Counted from the stretch's first letter, positions 1 to 5,724 are shown. The stretch: 6,398 nucleotides of DNA from Deltaproteobacteria bacterium (GCA_030667105.1 DAOUWN010000133.1:1-6398); one strand, 5' to 3'. Notes: generated by a model from the sequence alone, not told the origin. Numbers and translations: made by a program.

Positions 1-185
1 GTGGCCCCTTTCTTGACACCAGTCGATACGTAAAACAGGATGATGGCAGTTTGAAAGATACTCATGCCCAGAATCTTTTTTACCAGATTGTTTTTGGCGA
101 TGATCGCATACAGGCCGATCATCATCAATGTGATGTAGATCCAGTAGTTGTACTTGGCCACAATCGTTTGAAGTAAATCATCCAT
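1..185 (-). CDS. mrpC: Cation:proton antiporter subunit C (MrpC/MnhC, NuoK-like), 3' end outside window
   Basis: Seen: from an ATG at 185 the minus strand encodes 61 residues before the window ends, so the C-terminal part is missing. An SD-like GAGGG lies 7 nt before the ATG. The fragment has one clear membrane helix (about residues 14-30), then the loop and second helix NNLVKKILGMSIFQTAIILF, which is the conserved core of the MrpC/MnhC and NuoK (chain 4L) family. Known: MrpC is a small three-helix subunit of the hetero-oligomeric Mrp Na+/H+ antiporter in the cytoplasmic membrane, homologous to NuoK of complex I. Context: it lies 22 nt downstream of the MrpB-type gene and is the last gene of the operon visible here. 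In this gene order the next gene is expected to be a large MrpD-type antiporter subunit, just off the left edge. Confidence 0.9.
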   Translation of the reverse strand, partial: MDDLLQTIVAKYNYWIYITLMMIGLYAIIAKNNLVKKILGMSIFQTAIILFYVSTGVKKGA

Positions 186-207
186 AAGATACCCTCAAAA
201 TAAGTGC

Positions 208-1035
208 CTATAGCCCTTCATCATATTTGCCCGTTGATGAGAGATTGCAGTAGATCCAGATCATGGTGCACATGACCGCAACTCCCACACCGATTTCTAC
301 AATGAGAATGCCGTGGGATCTGGCAGTAATCGGATCGCAATGGAGTACTGACGTAAGAGCGCCGTAATCCATGAAATTAAGCCCTAACAACAGACATAGG
401 GCTCCCGTGCCCGCATAAATAAGGACACCCACAGCACAAAGGATGGCGTCAAGCTTTTCTCGCAACCGTTGAACAGACGTTCTCAAACCCTGCGAGATAG
501 CCAGCAGGACGATGCTGGCTCCGAGTATCACGCCGCCCTGGAACCCGCCGCCGGGGCTGTAATGCCCATGGGCGATCACATACAGGCCAAAAAGCTGGAT
601 AAAGGGGATCAATAATCGGCAAACCGTCTTGATGATCAGATCGGGCGGGGTCCACGTGGCGTCGATCCTTTCAAAGTTATCAGACGGCGGCAACTTCCCG
701 CCCTCTTTGACCCGCACGGTAACGCCGGTAAGAACGTGCCGATAAAGTCTCTCTCCGGGCTCTTTGCGCTGAAAAACCCGCAGGAGGATAAAACAGACTA
801 GCCCGGCCGAAAAAATCACCGCGGTTTCATACATGGTGTCATAACTACGATAGTCGGCAAGGACTGCGGTCACTATGTTAGGCACAGATGTCTCCTCCAT
901 TGTCTTTTCGATAAAATGAGGAGAAAGATGCGTGCTTGCAGGAGAGGCCGGGTCTCCCCATGCTGGAAAATCCACCGTTGCATACATAAGCAGCGCACCG
1001 GACAAAACCGCTATGATCAGTCCTATGACCCTCAA
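208..1035 (-). CDS. mrpB: MbhE-MrpB fusion: antiporter subunit with MrpA C-terminal (MbhE) domain joined to MnhB domain
   Basis: Seen: 275 aa from a TTG at 1035. This start is preferred because AAGGAGG lies 8 nt upstream and because TTG overlaps the TGA of the upstream gene in a TTGA coupling; the frame is open further up, but only as a shadow of the neighbouring genes. Residues 1-90 have two membrane helices around a conserved segment, VPNIVTAVLADYRSYDT (about 51-67), typical of the C-terminus of MrpA and of MbhE. Residues about 95-275 are the MnhB domain, with GHYSPGGGFQGGVILG (157-172) and four predicted membrane helices. Known: MrpB is an essential membrane subunit of the Mrp antiporter, and MbhE is its separate neighbour in archaeal hydrogenase. 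Inference: the two are fused here into one chain in the cytoplasmic membrane. A fusion rather than an assembly error is supported by continuous coding and by short gaps to the neighbours. Confidence 0.88.
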   Translation of the reverse strand: MRVIGLIIAVLSGALLMYATVDFPAWGDPASPASTHLSPHFIEKTMEETSVPNIVTAVLADYRSYDTMYETAVIFSAGLVCFILLRVFQRKEPGERLYRHVLTGVTVRVKEGGKLPPSDNFERIDATWTPPDLIIKTVCRLLIPFIQLFGLYVIAHGHYSPGGGFQGGVILGASIVLLAISQGLRTSVQRLREKLDAILCAVGVLIYAGTGALCLLLGLNFMDYGALTSVLHCDPITARSHGILIVEIGVGVAVMCTMIWIYCNLSSTGKYDEGL

Positions 1036-1277
1036 TCTTTTGTCCTCCTTGAAGTGCGGAAAACGGCCGCGACAAAAAAGACCGTGCTGACACCCGCCCC
1101 TACGGAAGCCTCGGTAAAGGCCACATCCACAGCCCCCATGACGGTCCAGAGCAGGCACATCATAAAGCTGTAAGCCCCAAACAGAATGGCAGCCCCCAGC
1201 AGATCCTTGACCATGATAGAACCAACGGCCACTATGACAACCAAGGTGAGAACGGCCAAATCCAACTGCCAGATCAT
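1032..1277 (-). CDS. mbhD: MbhD-like antiporter subunit (DUF4040, MrpA C-terminal fragment)
   Basis: Seen: 81 aa, nearly all hydrophobic, with about three membrane helices (residues 5-22, 26-48, 55-73) and the motif AFTEASVGAG at 53-62. That motif, with its membrane glutamate E56, is the signature of the MbhD / DUF4040 family, which corresponds to one of the helices at the C-terminus of full-length MrpA. The ATG at 1277 has AAGGAGA nine nt upstream, placed inside the end of the mrpG gene; only 3 nt separate the two genes. The 3' end overlaps the TTG start of the MbhE-MrpB gene by 4 nt, which implies translational coupling. Known: in Mbh-type complexes MrpA is replaced by separate small subunits such as this. 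Inference: it contributes to the lateral proton or sodium path of the membrane complex. Confidence 0.85.
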   Translation of the reverse strand: MIWQLDLAVLTLVVIVAVGSIMVKDLLGAAILFGAYSFMMCLLWTVMGAVDVAFTEASVGAGVSTVFFVAAVFRTSRRTKD

Positions 1278-1280
1278 GGA

Positions 1281-1604
1281 CTATCTCCTTTCTTCCCCTT
1301 TGACCCATGGCGCCAGGCCGGCCCTGACGCCGGCATCCACAATAGCATGAGTGGCCGTGGGGCTGGCCAAAAAGACAAAAACCACGATCAGAATAATCTT
1401 GAGGCTTGTCAGCAAGGCGCCCAGAGAAAAATGGTGGAGGTTGAACAGGGCCAGGCCGATCATGGCCAAAAGCGAGCCCAGGGTGTCGAGTTTACCGGCA
1501 GGATGGAGTCGCGAATAGAAATCAGGAAAGCGCAGAATCCCAACGGCGCCGCCTGTAAAGAAGAAGAGCCCGGCAAACAAAAACAGTGTTACAATAATGT
1601 CCAT
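1281..1604 (-). CDS. mrpG: Na+/H+ antiporter subunit G (MrpG/MnhG/PhaG)
   Basis: Seen: 107 aa with three membrane helices (about residues 3-22, 43-58 and 64-81). The family signature GILRFPDFYSRLHPAGKLD lies at 22-40 and PTATHAI at 82-88. Length and motif positions match ordinary MrpG proteins. The ATG at 1604 has a GGGAG-type ribosome site about 12 nt upstream, which is a rather long spacing. Known: MrpG is a small membrane subunit required for Mrp antiporter assembly and activity; its homologue in archaeal hydrogenase is MbhC. Context: it starts 49 nt after the mrpF stop and ends 3 nt before the MbhD-like gene, whose ribosome site is embedded in its last codons. The charged C-terminal tail (residues 100-107) is expected in the cytoplasm. 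Confidence 0.93.
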   Translation of the reverse strand: MDIIVTLFLFAGLFFFTGGAVGILRFPDFYSRLHPAGKLDTLGSLLAMIGLALFNLHHFSLGALLTSLKIILIVVFVFLASPTATHAIVDAGVRAGLAPWVKGEERR

Positions 1605-1653
1605 TTCTCACAATCTCCCAGGAGTTACGGTTTGGCCCTGTCTAAGGCCGCAT

Positions 1654-1929
1654 CTATTCGTCGTACAACCCTTTGCGCTTTTGAAAATACCTTGAAGCCG
1701 CCAGCACTGCGAGGAAGTTCAACATTGCGTAAGCCAGGGCAATATCCACGAACATCTCCACCCTGTTGTAAACAAGACCGATCAGGATCAGCAATACCGC
1801 GGTCTTGCTCCCAATGGCATTCACCCCGATCATACGGTCCACGACCGTCGGCCCAAACACCCCACGGTACAGTGAAAGGAGCATCAAAAAAGCCAGGTAA
1901 AGACTCGAATACAGAAATATGTTATCCAT
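1654..1929 (-). CDS. mrpF: Na+/H+ antiporter subunit F (MrpF/MnhF)
   Basis: Seen: 91 aa with three membrane helices (about 4-22, 35-55, 60-79). Family hallmarks are GPTVVDRMIGVNAIGSK at 26-42 and DIALAYAMLNFL at 62-73, with an acidic residue D62 inside the third helix. A basic tail follows (RYFQKRK). The ATG at 1929 overlaps the mrpE stop by one base (TGATG) and has GAGGT upstream, so translation is probably coupled. Known: MrpF is a small integral subunit of the Mrp complex and the counterpart of MbhB. A 49-nt gap to mrpG is the longest spacing within this operon; I see no promoter or terminator in it. Confidence 0.93.
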   Translation of the reverse strand: MDNIFLYSSLYLAFLMLLSLYRGVFGPTVVDRMIGVNAIGSKTAVLLILIGLVYNRVEMFVDIALAYAMLNFLAVLAASRYFQKRKGLYDE

Positions 1930-2516
1930 CAGACCTCACCAAACGCCTTGGCAATCCTTGCCTCCATTTCGCCCGGCAAAGGCTCACCGGACGCCTTGTC
2001 AATGGCATGGACCTTGAAATCCCCATCAAGCGATATATCGACCGTAATAGTTCCGGGGGTAAGTGTGATTGAATTGGCAAAGGTAACCAGAGCCAGGTCA
2101 CTTTTTAGTTTGCTTCTAAATTTTATGATTCTTGGATCAATCAGGTCCATCATCCTTGGATGGAAAACCAGATACGTCACGTGAAGGTTCGCCTTGATGA
2201 TCTCGAGCATCAGCCAGGGTATGTAGATGCCGAACCGGATCCAGTGGCCAACGAGCCCCTCTATCTTGGGGGAGGGAAACAACAAGTCAGATGACAGAAA
2301 GGAGACAATTGCGCAAGAAATAAGCCCCATGGCCATATGAAAGGGATCAAACTTGCCCGAAAGCAATACCCAGAGGACAAACATGATGAGAAAGGTAAGC
2401 ACAAAAGGATAGAAAAAGATGCGCCTGCTTCGCGCAGGCCGAACAGGGGCCGCATCCTCGCTTGGACTCGGGGAGGCCTTATGGTTGGGATTTCCGGGGT
2501 CCGGTGTATTCAACAA
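1929..2516 (-). CDS. mrpE: Na+/H+ antiporter subunit E (MrpE/MnhE)
   Basis: Seen: 195 aa. Residues 1-30 are a proline- and charge-rich extension. Three membrane helices follow (about 33-53, 57-77, 92-112), then a soluble domain from about 120. The MrpE core is clear: LMLEIIKANLHVTYLVFHP at 102-120 and FANSITLTPGTITVDI at 146-161. No ATG is available near the N-terminus; translation probably begins at TTG 2516 (or the adjacent TTG 2513), with AAGGAGG 6 nt before the first. Known: MrpE is needed for antiport by the Mrp complex and is the first gene (mbhA) in Mbh-type operons. Context: first gene of the minus-strand operon, about 130 nt downstream of the transcription start predicted from a sigma-54 promoter. 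The N-terminal extension is longer than I expect for the family and may be a local addition. Confidence 0.93.
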   Translation of the reverse strand: MLNTPDPGNPNHKASPSPSEDAAPVRPARSRRIFFYPFVLTFLIMFVLWVLLSGKFDPFHMAMGLISCAIVSFLSSDLLFPSPKIEGLVGHWIRFGIYIPWLMLEIIKANLHVTYLVFHPRMMDLIDPRIIKFRSKLKSDLALVTFANSITLTPGTITVDISLDGDFKVHAIDKASGEPLPGEMEARIAKAFGEV

Positions 2517-2657
2517 CCAATCCCTCCTTAAAACGTGGGTAATCGTCTACAGAAACGTTGGACAGAAGAGACAACAATACTGAAGTAACTTTCGTTGTAT
2601 CTTGTTATTGCTCAGCTTAATTTTTACCTAGGCGCAGTAACTTCCTGAAACCTTCCA

Positions 2658-2672
2658 GCAAGTCATGTGCCA
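2658..2672 (-). promoter_or_regulatory. Sigma-54 (-24/-12) promoter of the mrp operon
   Basis: Seen on the minus strand: TGGCAC (2672-2667), a 5-nt spacer ATGAC, then TTGC (2661-2658), an exact match to the sigma-54 consensus with correct GG-GC spacing. The predicted start is near 2646, giving a leader of about 130 nt before mrpE. The same 15 bases, spacer included, recur upstream of the CBS gene at 5818-5832. Sigma-54 promoters need an AAA+ enhancer-binding activator; one is encoded at 6061. Confidence 0.9.
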
Positions 2673-2705
2673 AGACCCAAGAGAGTCTTAACTTATTTGC
2701 TAACA

Positions 2706-2741
2706 CCTTGATTTCAAGGGAATTACGCCTTGAGATCCAGG
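2706..2741. promoter_or_regulatory. Two tandem CCTTGA dyads, candidate activator-binding sites
   Basis: Seen: CCTTGATTTCAAGG (2706-2719) is a perfect 6-bp inverted repeat around TT, and CCTTGAGATCCAGG (2728-2741) is the same dyad with one mismatch. Their centres are 22 bp apart, two helical turns, so bound dimers would face the same side of the helix. The centres lie about 67 and 89 bp upstream of the predicted mrp transcription start. Inference: upstream activating sites or an operator. They have no obvious counterpart in the intergenic region upstream of the CBS gene. Confidence 0.5.
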
Positions 2742-2792
2742 AAACGAGATGTAATTCGGCGTTCTGATATCAGTAGATTTATGCCGTTAGCG

Positions 2793-2812
2793 CGATAAAC
2801 TGGCATTTATCG
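2793..2812. promoter_or_regulatory. 20-bp dyad CGATAAA-N6-TTTATCG, candidate enhancer site
   Basis: Seen: perfect 7-bp arms, CGATAAA (2793-2799) and TTTATCG (2806-2812), around the spacer CTGGCA. The centre is about 156 bp upstream of the predicted sigma-54 start for mrp, a usual distance for an enhancer of an NtrC-type activator. It abuts the block GACATTTTTCTGCCG that is shared with the second intergenic region. The assignment as an activator site is inference. Confidence 0.45.
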
Positions 2813-2946
2813 ACATTTTTCTGCCGCTCTATTATCGAAACCCAAGGCAACAATCCCCATAAGCCCTTCAACAAAAAAACATGTTTCACCGTCTTTCTGA
2901 GACAAACGTCTGATCTGCGGAAGGTCGGGAACAGGCACGGAGCTTC

Positions 2947-2961
2947 TGGCATGCATCATGC
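2947..2961 (+). promoter_or_regulatory. Weak sigma-54-like site upstream of the response regulator
   Basis: Seen: TGGCAT-GCATC-ATGC keeps the invariant GG and GC at the correct spacing but departs from consensus at two positions (TGGCAT for TGGCAC, ATGC for TTGC). A start near 2973 would leave about 60 nt before the ATG at 3035. It could equally be a chance match; the site also contains the palindrome GCATGC. Confidence 0.35.
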
Positions 2962-3034
2962 AGCAGAGGTGCAATCGTGTGTCTTTTTCCCATGAATCTT
3001 GACTTAGGTGAAAGAGCTTGAAAGGAAGCAGGAC

Positions 3035-3454
3035 ATGAAGCCAAGGCTCTTACTTGTTGATGACGAAGAAATGTTTCTCGAATATCTGTCCAAGCGACTG
3101 AGAAACCTGCGCTACGACGTGACAACGTCTTTGACCGGCGAAGAGGTCCTTGAAAAGATAGGACAATGCGATTTCGATGTCGTCATACTCGACGTGCTCA
3201 TGCCAGGTATTGATGGACTGGAAACACTTGTCGAAATAAAGAAAATGAAGCCCCTGACTGAGGTCATCATGCTAACCGGCGATGCTTCCCTGGAATCAGG
3301 CATAAACGGGATGAGAATGGGCGCCTTCGATTATCTGAGGAAGCCCTTTGACACAGACGAACTAGTCTCCAAAATTAACGGGGCTTATGAGAGAAAGGTC
3401 GAACAGGAAGAACGTATCCGCCTGGCAAGCAAACGTTACGACCTTAAGTCTTAA
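3035..3454 (+). CDS. Single-domain response regulator (CheY-like receiver)
   Basis: Seen: 139 aa, essentially one receiver domain (residues 3-120) plus a short charged tail. The acidic pocket is D9-D10, the phospho-acceptor D53 (VVILDVLMPGIDG), the switch threonine T81 (IMLTGDA) and the conserved lysine K103 (LRKPF). There is no DNA-binding or enzymatic output domain. ATG 3035 is preferred over GTG 3008, with AAGGAAG and AGGA upstream; the frame before the ATG shows no family similarity. Known: such proteins pass phosphate in a relay or act by protein contact. Context: transcribed away from mrp and convergent with the histidine kinase, whose stop lies 15 nt away. It resembles the second receiver of this window (LVDDEExxLEYLSKRL versus LVDDEETLLEFLSKRL), so both may be served by the same kinase. 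That pairing is inference. Confidence 0.93.
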   Translation: MKPRLLLVDDEEMFLEYLSKRLRNLRYDVTTSLTGEEVLEKIGQCDFDVVILDVLMPGIDGLETLVEIKKMKPLTEVIMLTGDASLESGINGMRMGAFDYLRKPFDTDELVSKINGAYERKVEQEERIRLASKRYDLKS

Positions 3455-3469
3455 AGTGTTTGATGATCA

Positions 3470-4621
3470 CTAAGCCGGAATCTGAACCGTAAACGTCGTT
3501 CCGACCCCTGCCGTGGTCTCAAATGACAGTTCTCCTCCGAGATTCCGAACAATGTTCTGGCATATGGGAAGCCCTAACCCGGTCCCCTTCCCGGGAGGCT
3601 TGGTGGTATAGAAGAGTTCAAAAACCTTGTCCTGATGTTCTTCGGGGATGCCCCCCCCGTTGTCTTCAATGCTTACCTCGATCTGTGAGTCTCGCACGAG
3701 CGTCCGTATCTCAATGCGCCCGTCTTCCCCGCCTTTGGCTACTACAGCATGAATTGCATTGGCGACGATGTTCACAAAGACCTGCTCCAACAATCTCGCG
3801 TCCGAGACCAAGGGCAGGGGTCCTTCGACAAAATTCATGTCGATTTCGATGCTGGTATACTTCAGTTCGGACTTGAGGAGATCGACAGTCTCTTTGAGTG
3901 TTTCGTGGAGGTCAAACTCTTTTTTGGCAAGATCTGAATCGCGAACAAAGCCGAGAAGCTTATGCGTGATGTTCCGACAGCGCAGGGTCTGAGCCTTGAT
4001 CTTCGTTACGACCCCTTCCAGTTCTTCGCGATCATCGGGGCTAAGGCCCTTGGCATCGGCAATGACTTCCGCTGCCCAACCCGAGGCCTCATTAATAACT
4101 GCCACGGGATTGTTGATCTCATGGGCCACGCCAGCGGCTATCCGGCCTATCTTCACCAGCCTGTCAACCTGGATAAGGTCTTCCTGGAGCTTTTTCTGCC
4201 GGGTAATATCCTGGCATATTCCAACCGACCCCACCCTTTGGCCTTCCCGGTTGGTCAGGTCCATCAAAGAAACATTACAATAAACAGTTCTTCCTTCCTT
4301 GTGTCGGAAAGAGACATCCAGAGCCACGGCGCAACCCTCTTGCTGGCAGGTTGCGATGACAGATGCGAACGACTCCGGGTCTTCGGCCAAGTCACTGATA
4401 GGTCGGCCAAACACCTCCTCCAGGGAATAACCCAGTACCTTTACGCCTCCCTTGCTAAAAGAGACCAGAACCCCCTCCGCGTCTGTCGCAAAAATCAACT
4501 CAGTGGAATTCTGCAAGATACACTGAAGGTATGCCCTGGTCTGGTGTAACTCGATCTTGTGGCTTTGCAGCTCACGGGCAACCTTTTTGAGATCGGCCGA
4601 CAGTGAGCTATTCGATTCCAT
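3470..4621 (-). CDS. Soluble PAS-domain sensor histidine kinase (NtrB-like)
   Basis: Seen: 383 aa from ATG 4621. An in-frame TTG at 4642 would add seven residues but lies deeper inside the upstream gene. Residues 7-33 look like a coiled coil, 26-145 a PAS domain (core from LQNSTELIFATDAEG, ending GICQDIT), about 155-225 the dimerisation/phosphotransfer domain with H-box GVAHEINNPVAV (phospho-acceptor H167), and 235-383 the ATPase with N-box FVNIVANAIHAV (282-293), G1 DNGGGIP (320-326), F-box FELFYTTK and G2 GKGTGLGL (344-351). All catalytic motifs are intact. No membrane helix or signal peptide is seen, so it should sense a cytoplasmic cue. Known: HEINNP-type kinases belong to the NtrB/PAS family often paired with sigma-54 activators. 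Context: it overlaps the preceding receiver gene by 14 nt, so the two form a translationally coupled pair. The ligand is not evident. Confidence 0.94.
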   Translation of the reverse strand: MESNSSLSADLKKVARELQSHKIELHQTRAYLQCILQNSTELIFATDAEGVLVSFSKGGVKVLGYSLEEVFGRPISDLAEDPESFASVIATCQQEGCAVALDVSFRHKEGRTVYCNVSLMDLTNREGQRVGSVGICQDITRQKKLQEDLIQVDRLVKIGRIAAGVAHEINNPVAVINEASGWAAEVIADAKGLSPDDREELEGVVTKIKAQTLRCRNITHKLLGFVRDSDLAKKEFDLHETLKETVDLLKSELKYTSIEIDMNFVEGPLPLVSDARLLEQVFVNIVANAIHAVVAKGGEDGRIEIRTLVRDSQIEVSIEDNGGGIPEEHQDKVFELFYTTKPPGKGTGLGLPICQNIVRNLGGELSFETTAGVGTTFTVQIPA

Positions 4622-5102
4622 AGATCTTTTGCAACTTGCCAATCGCCTTTCTTATCCCGTGTGCGCCCAGCCCTGACGCTTGTATTTTCTCCACTTCTTC
4701 TCGAAACTTCGTACTCTGCAACTCCATCTTTTTCTTGTAGGCATCCTTGATAGCAGCCACAAGCTGGTCGTAGTCAACAGGCTTGAGGAGATACTGAAAA
4801 GCCTCCTGCTGGCCACTTTCTAACGCCGATTGTATGGAACCGTGGCCTGTGAGCACGATGCACTGAAGCAAGGGCTGGATCTCCTTAAGCCTCTCTTGAG
4901 TCTCCACTCCATCCATCCCGGGCATCTTGAGATCCACAACGGCCACATCAAATGGCTCCTCCTTTGCCACGTTGACAGCCGCTTCTCCGGAAAAGGCGGC
5001 TTTTACCGTGTACCCCTGTTTCAAGAGCCGCTTGGACAGGAACTCAAGCAGAGTTTCCTCATCATCTACCAAAAGAATTCGAATGTTTTCCTGATCGCTC
5101 AT
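4608..5102 (-). CDS. Receiver-only response regulator with helical C-terminal tail
   Basis: Seen: 164 aa from ATG 5102, with AAAGGAG 7 nt upstream. The receiver spans residues 6-122 with D13-D14, phospho-acceptor D57 (VAVVDLKMPGMDG), T85 (IVLTGHGS) and K107 (YLLKPV). The remaining 40 residues are lysine- and glutamate-rich and probably helical (KKKMELQSTKFREEVEKIQ). They are too short for a known DNA-binding output and lack a helix-turn-helix that I can recognise. Known: receivers of this kind act as relay or partner-binding proteins. Context: first gene of a two-gene unit with the kinase, behind a sigma-70-like promoter. Odd point: the segment ESGQQEAFQY before K107 replaces the usual small residue pair found in most receivers (compare MGAFDY in the other receiver). 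The tail may dock the kinase or another partner; that is a guess. Confidence 0.93.
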   Translation of the reverse strand: MSDQENIRILLVDDEETLLEFLSKRLLKQGYTVKAAFSGEAAVNVAKEEPFDVAVVDLKMPGMDGVETQERLKEIQPLLQCIVLTGHGSIQSALESGQQEAFQYLLKPVDYDQLVAAIKDAYKKKMELQSTKFREEVEKIQASGLGAHGIRKAIGKLQKIYGIE

Positions 5103-5130
5103 GGGTTTCTCCTTTGGGTTGGTATTAGGC

Positions 5131-5161
5131 TTTCATGTAGTCCTACTTTCATGTAGTCCTA
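5131..5161. repeat. Tandem 15-bp direct repeat in the RR-kinase leader
   Basis: Seen: TTTCATGTAGTCCTA occurs at 5131-5145 and again at 5147-5161, period 16 bp, perfectly identical. It lies between the predicted transcription start (about 5166) and the ribosome site of the response regulator, so it is part of the untranslated leader. It could be a binding site for a protein or simply a recent slippage duplication. Confidence 0.85.
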
Positions 5162-5172
5162 ATTGATCGGCC

Positions 5173-5201
5173 TAAATAGTATTTTCTTGCCGAATTGTCA
5201 A
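5173..5201 (-). promoter_or_regulatory. Sigma-70-like promoter of the response regulator-kinase pair
   Basis: Seen on the minus strand: TTGACA (5201-5196), a perfect -35, then a 17-nt spacer and TATTTA (5178-5173), a mediocre -10. Start near 5166, leader of about 64 nt. The -35 lies inside a 9-bp inverted repeat (5181-5207), so a repressor or regulator could cover it. This pair therefore seems not to use sigma-54, unlike its neighbours. Confidence 0.6.
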
Positions 5202-5207
5202 GAAAAT
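5181..5207. promoter_or_regulatory. 9-bp inverted repeat overlapping the -35 element
   Basis: Seen: ATTTTCTTG (5181-5189) and CAAGAAAAT (5199-5207) are perfect arms around a 9-nt spacer. The stem is AT-rich and not followed by a long T run, so it is a weak candidate for a terminator of the CBS gene that ends at 5233. It is a better candidate for an operator, because it covers the -35 and half of the spacer. Confidence 0.5.
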
Positions 5208-5232
5208 TCACCAACCCCTGCCACCCGGATCC

Positions 5233-5724
5233 TCACCCTGCTCCAGCCTCTGATTCGGTTGCCGCAAGGACCTCCTTAAAGAGATCCTCCTTAAGAAGGA
5301 TCCCAACGACATCTTCCCCATCCACCACAGGGAGCCAGTCGAACTTCCCAGAATTCATTATGTGCACAGCCTCCATAAGGGTACCGCTTTGGTGTATGAC
5401 CCGCGTAACAGGTGACATGATTTCGCTGCTCGTCCTTTCAAACAAGGACTCACACTCCTGGTAGAATTGTCCCTGCCAGAAGATCGGGAGCTCTTCCATG
5501 GACTCCGCAGAGGGTTCCATACGACCAAGGACTTCATCAACCGAAACCACGCCCAGGATCTCTTCCTTATCTCCCACCTTGTCAACCACCAACAAGAACC
5601 GGGGAACCTTACCCCGTGCTCTCTTCCCCAGCATTTTCACCGCATCTAATGCCTTTGTCCGCGGCAAAATGCGTTGAAAGGAGTCTAGGTCAAGCATTAT
5701 GTCTCTTATTCTCTTTTCTGGCAT
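5233..5724 (-). CDS. Two-CBS-domain protein
   Basis: Seen: 163 aa from ATG 5724. First CBS repeat about residues 5-70 (RIRDIM..., ILGVVSVDEVLG), linker 70-98, second CBS repeat about 99-155 (EIMSPVTRVIHQSGTLMEAVHIM, then FDWLPVVDGEDVVGILLKEDLF). No membrane helix or other domain is present, so it is a stand-alone CBS pair, expected in the cytoplasm. Known: CBS pairs bind adenine nucleotides (AMP, ATP, SAM) and report energy or ionic state, but the ligand cannot be read here. Start choice: ATG 5724 has only a weak AGCGAG-type site; in-frame ATGs at 5742 and 5760 would add 6 or 12 residues rich in cysteine and lysine. The frame extends to 5862, but the part above the sigma-54 promoter cannot be translated from it. 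Context: alone in its unit, 82 nt downstream of the predicted sigma-54 start. Confidence 0.88.
   Translation of the reverse strand: MPEKRIRDIMLDLDSFQRILPRTKALDAVKMLGKRARGKVPRFLLVVDKVGDKEEILGVVSVDEVLGRMEPSAESMEELPIFWQGQFYQECESLFERTSSEIMSPVTRVIHQSGTLMEAVHIMNSGKFDWLPVVDGEDVVGILLKEDLFKEVLAATESEAGAG

Larger units (their letters stand above)
2656..2826. repeat. Conserved regulatory module, copy A
   Basis: Four blocks match copy B (5816-5987) in order and orientation: 2656-2672 (17/17 identical), 2694-2703 (TATTTGCTAA, 10/10), 2779-2791 (TTATGCCG-T-TAGC, 12/13) and 2812-2826 (GACATTTTTCTGCCG, 15/15). Offsets from the first block are 0, 38, 123 and 156 here and 0, 48, 124 and 157 in copy B. The sequence between blocks has largely diverged. 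Copy A lies between divergent mrpE and a response regulator gene. Confidence 0.75.
2517..3034 (+). other. Divergent intergenic region (518 bp) between mrpE and the response regulator
   Basis: No credible gene is seen on either strand; short open frames here lack ribosome sites and family motifs. From left to right it holds an mrp leader of about 130 nt (2517-2646), a sigma-54 promoter facing mrpE (2658-2672), two tandem CCTTGA dyads (2706-2741), a small palindrome CTGATATCAG (2764-2773), a 20-bp dyad (2793-2812), a block shared with the other intergenic region (2812-2826), and a weak plus-strand sigma-54-like site (2947-2961) before the response regulator. The stretch 2840-2940 shows nothing I can name beyond an A-rich run. 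Confidence 0.75.

Noticed and set aside
1035..1308. Extended N-terminus of the MbhE-MrpB gene up to 1308
   Set aside because: The extra 91 codons read through the MbhD-like gene in another frame, are glycine/histidine/cysteine-rich without family similarity, and a TTG with a strong ribosome site at 1035 explains the start.
1347..2072. Plus-strand open frame of 241 codons
   Set aside because: Lies antisense to mrpG, mrpF and part of mrpE, whose family motifs are unmistakable; low-complexity, charged translation with no motif.
2764..2773. Palindrome CTGATATCAG as a regulator site
   Set aside because: Perfect but only 10 bp, single copy and absent from the sister module; not enough to call a separate feature.
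3455..3469. Possible bidirectional terminator between the convergent response regulator and kinase
   Set aside because: Only a 4-bp AGTG/CACT pairing and no T run; too weak to call.
4622..4642. TTG 4642 as start of the histidine kinase
   Set aside because: It would extend the overlap with the upstream gene to 35 nt and adds no recognisable sequence; ATG 4621 is simpler, though its ribosome site is weak.
5131..5161. CRISPR-like repeat
   Set aside because: Two adjacent 15-bp copies with a 1-bp gap and no spacers; a simple tandem duplication.
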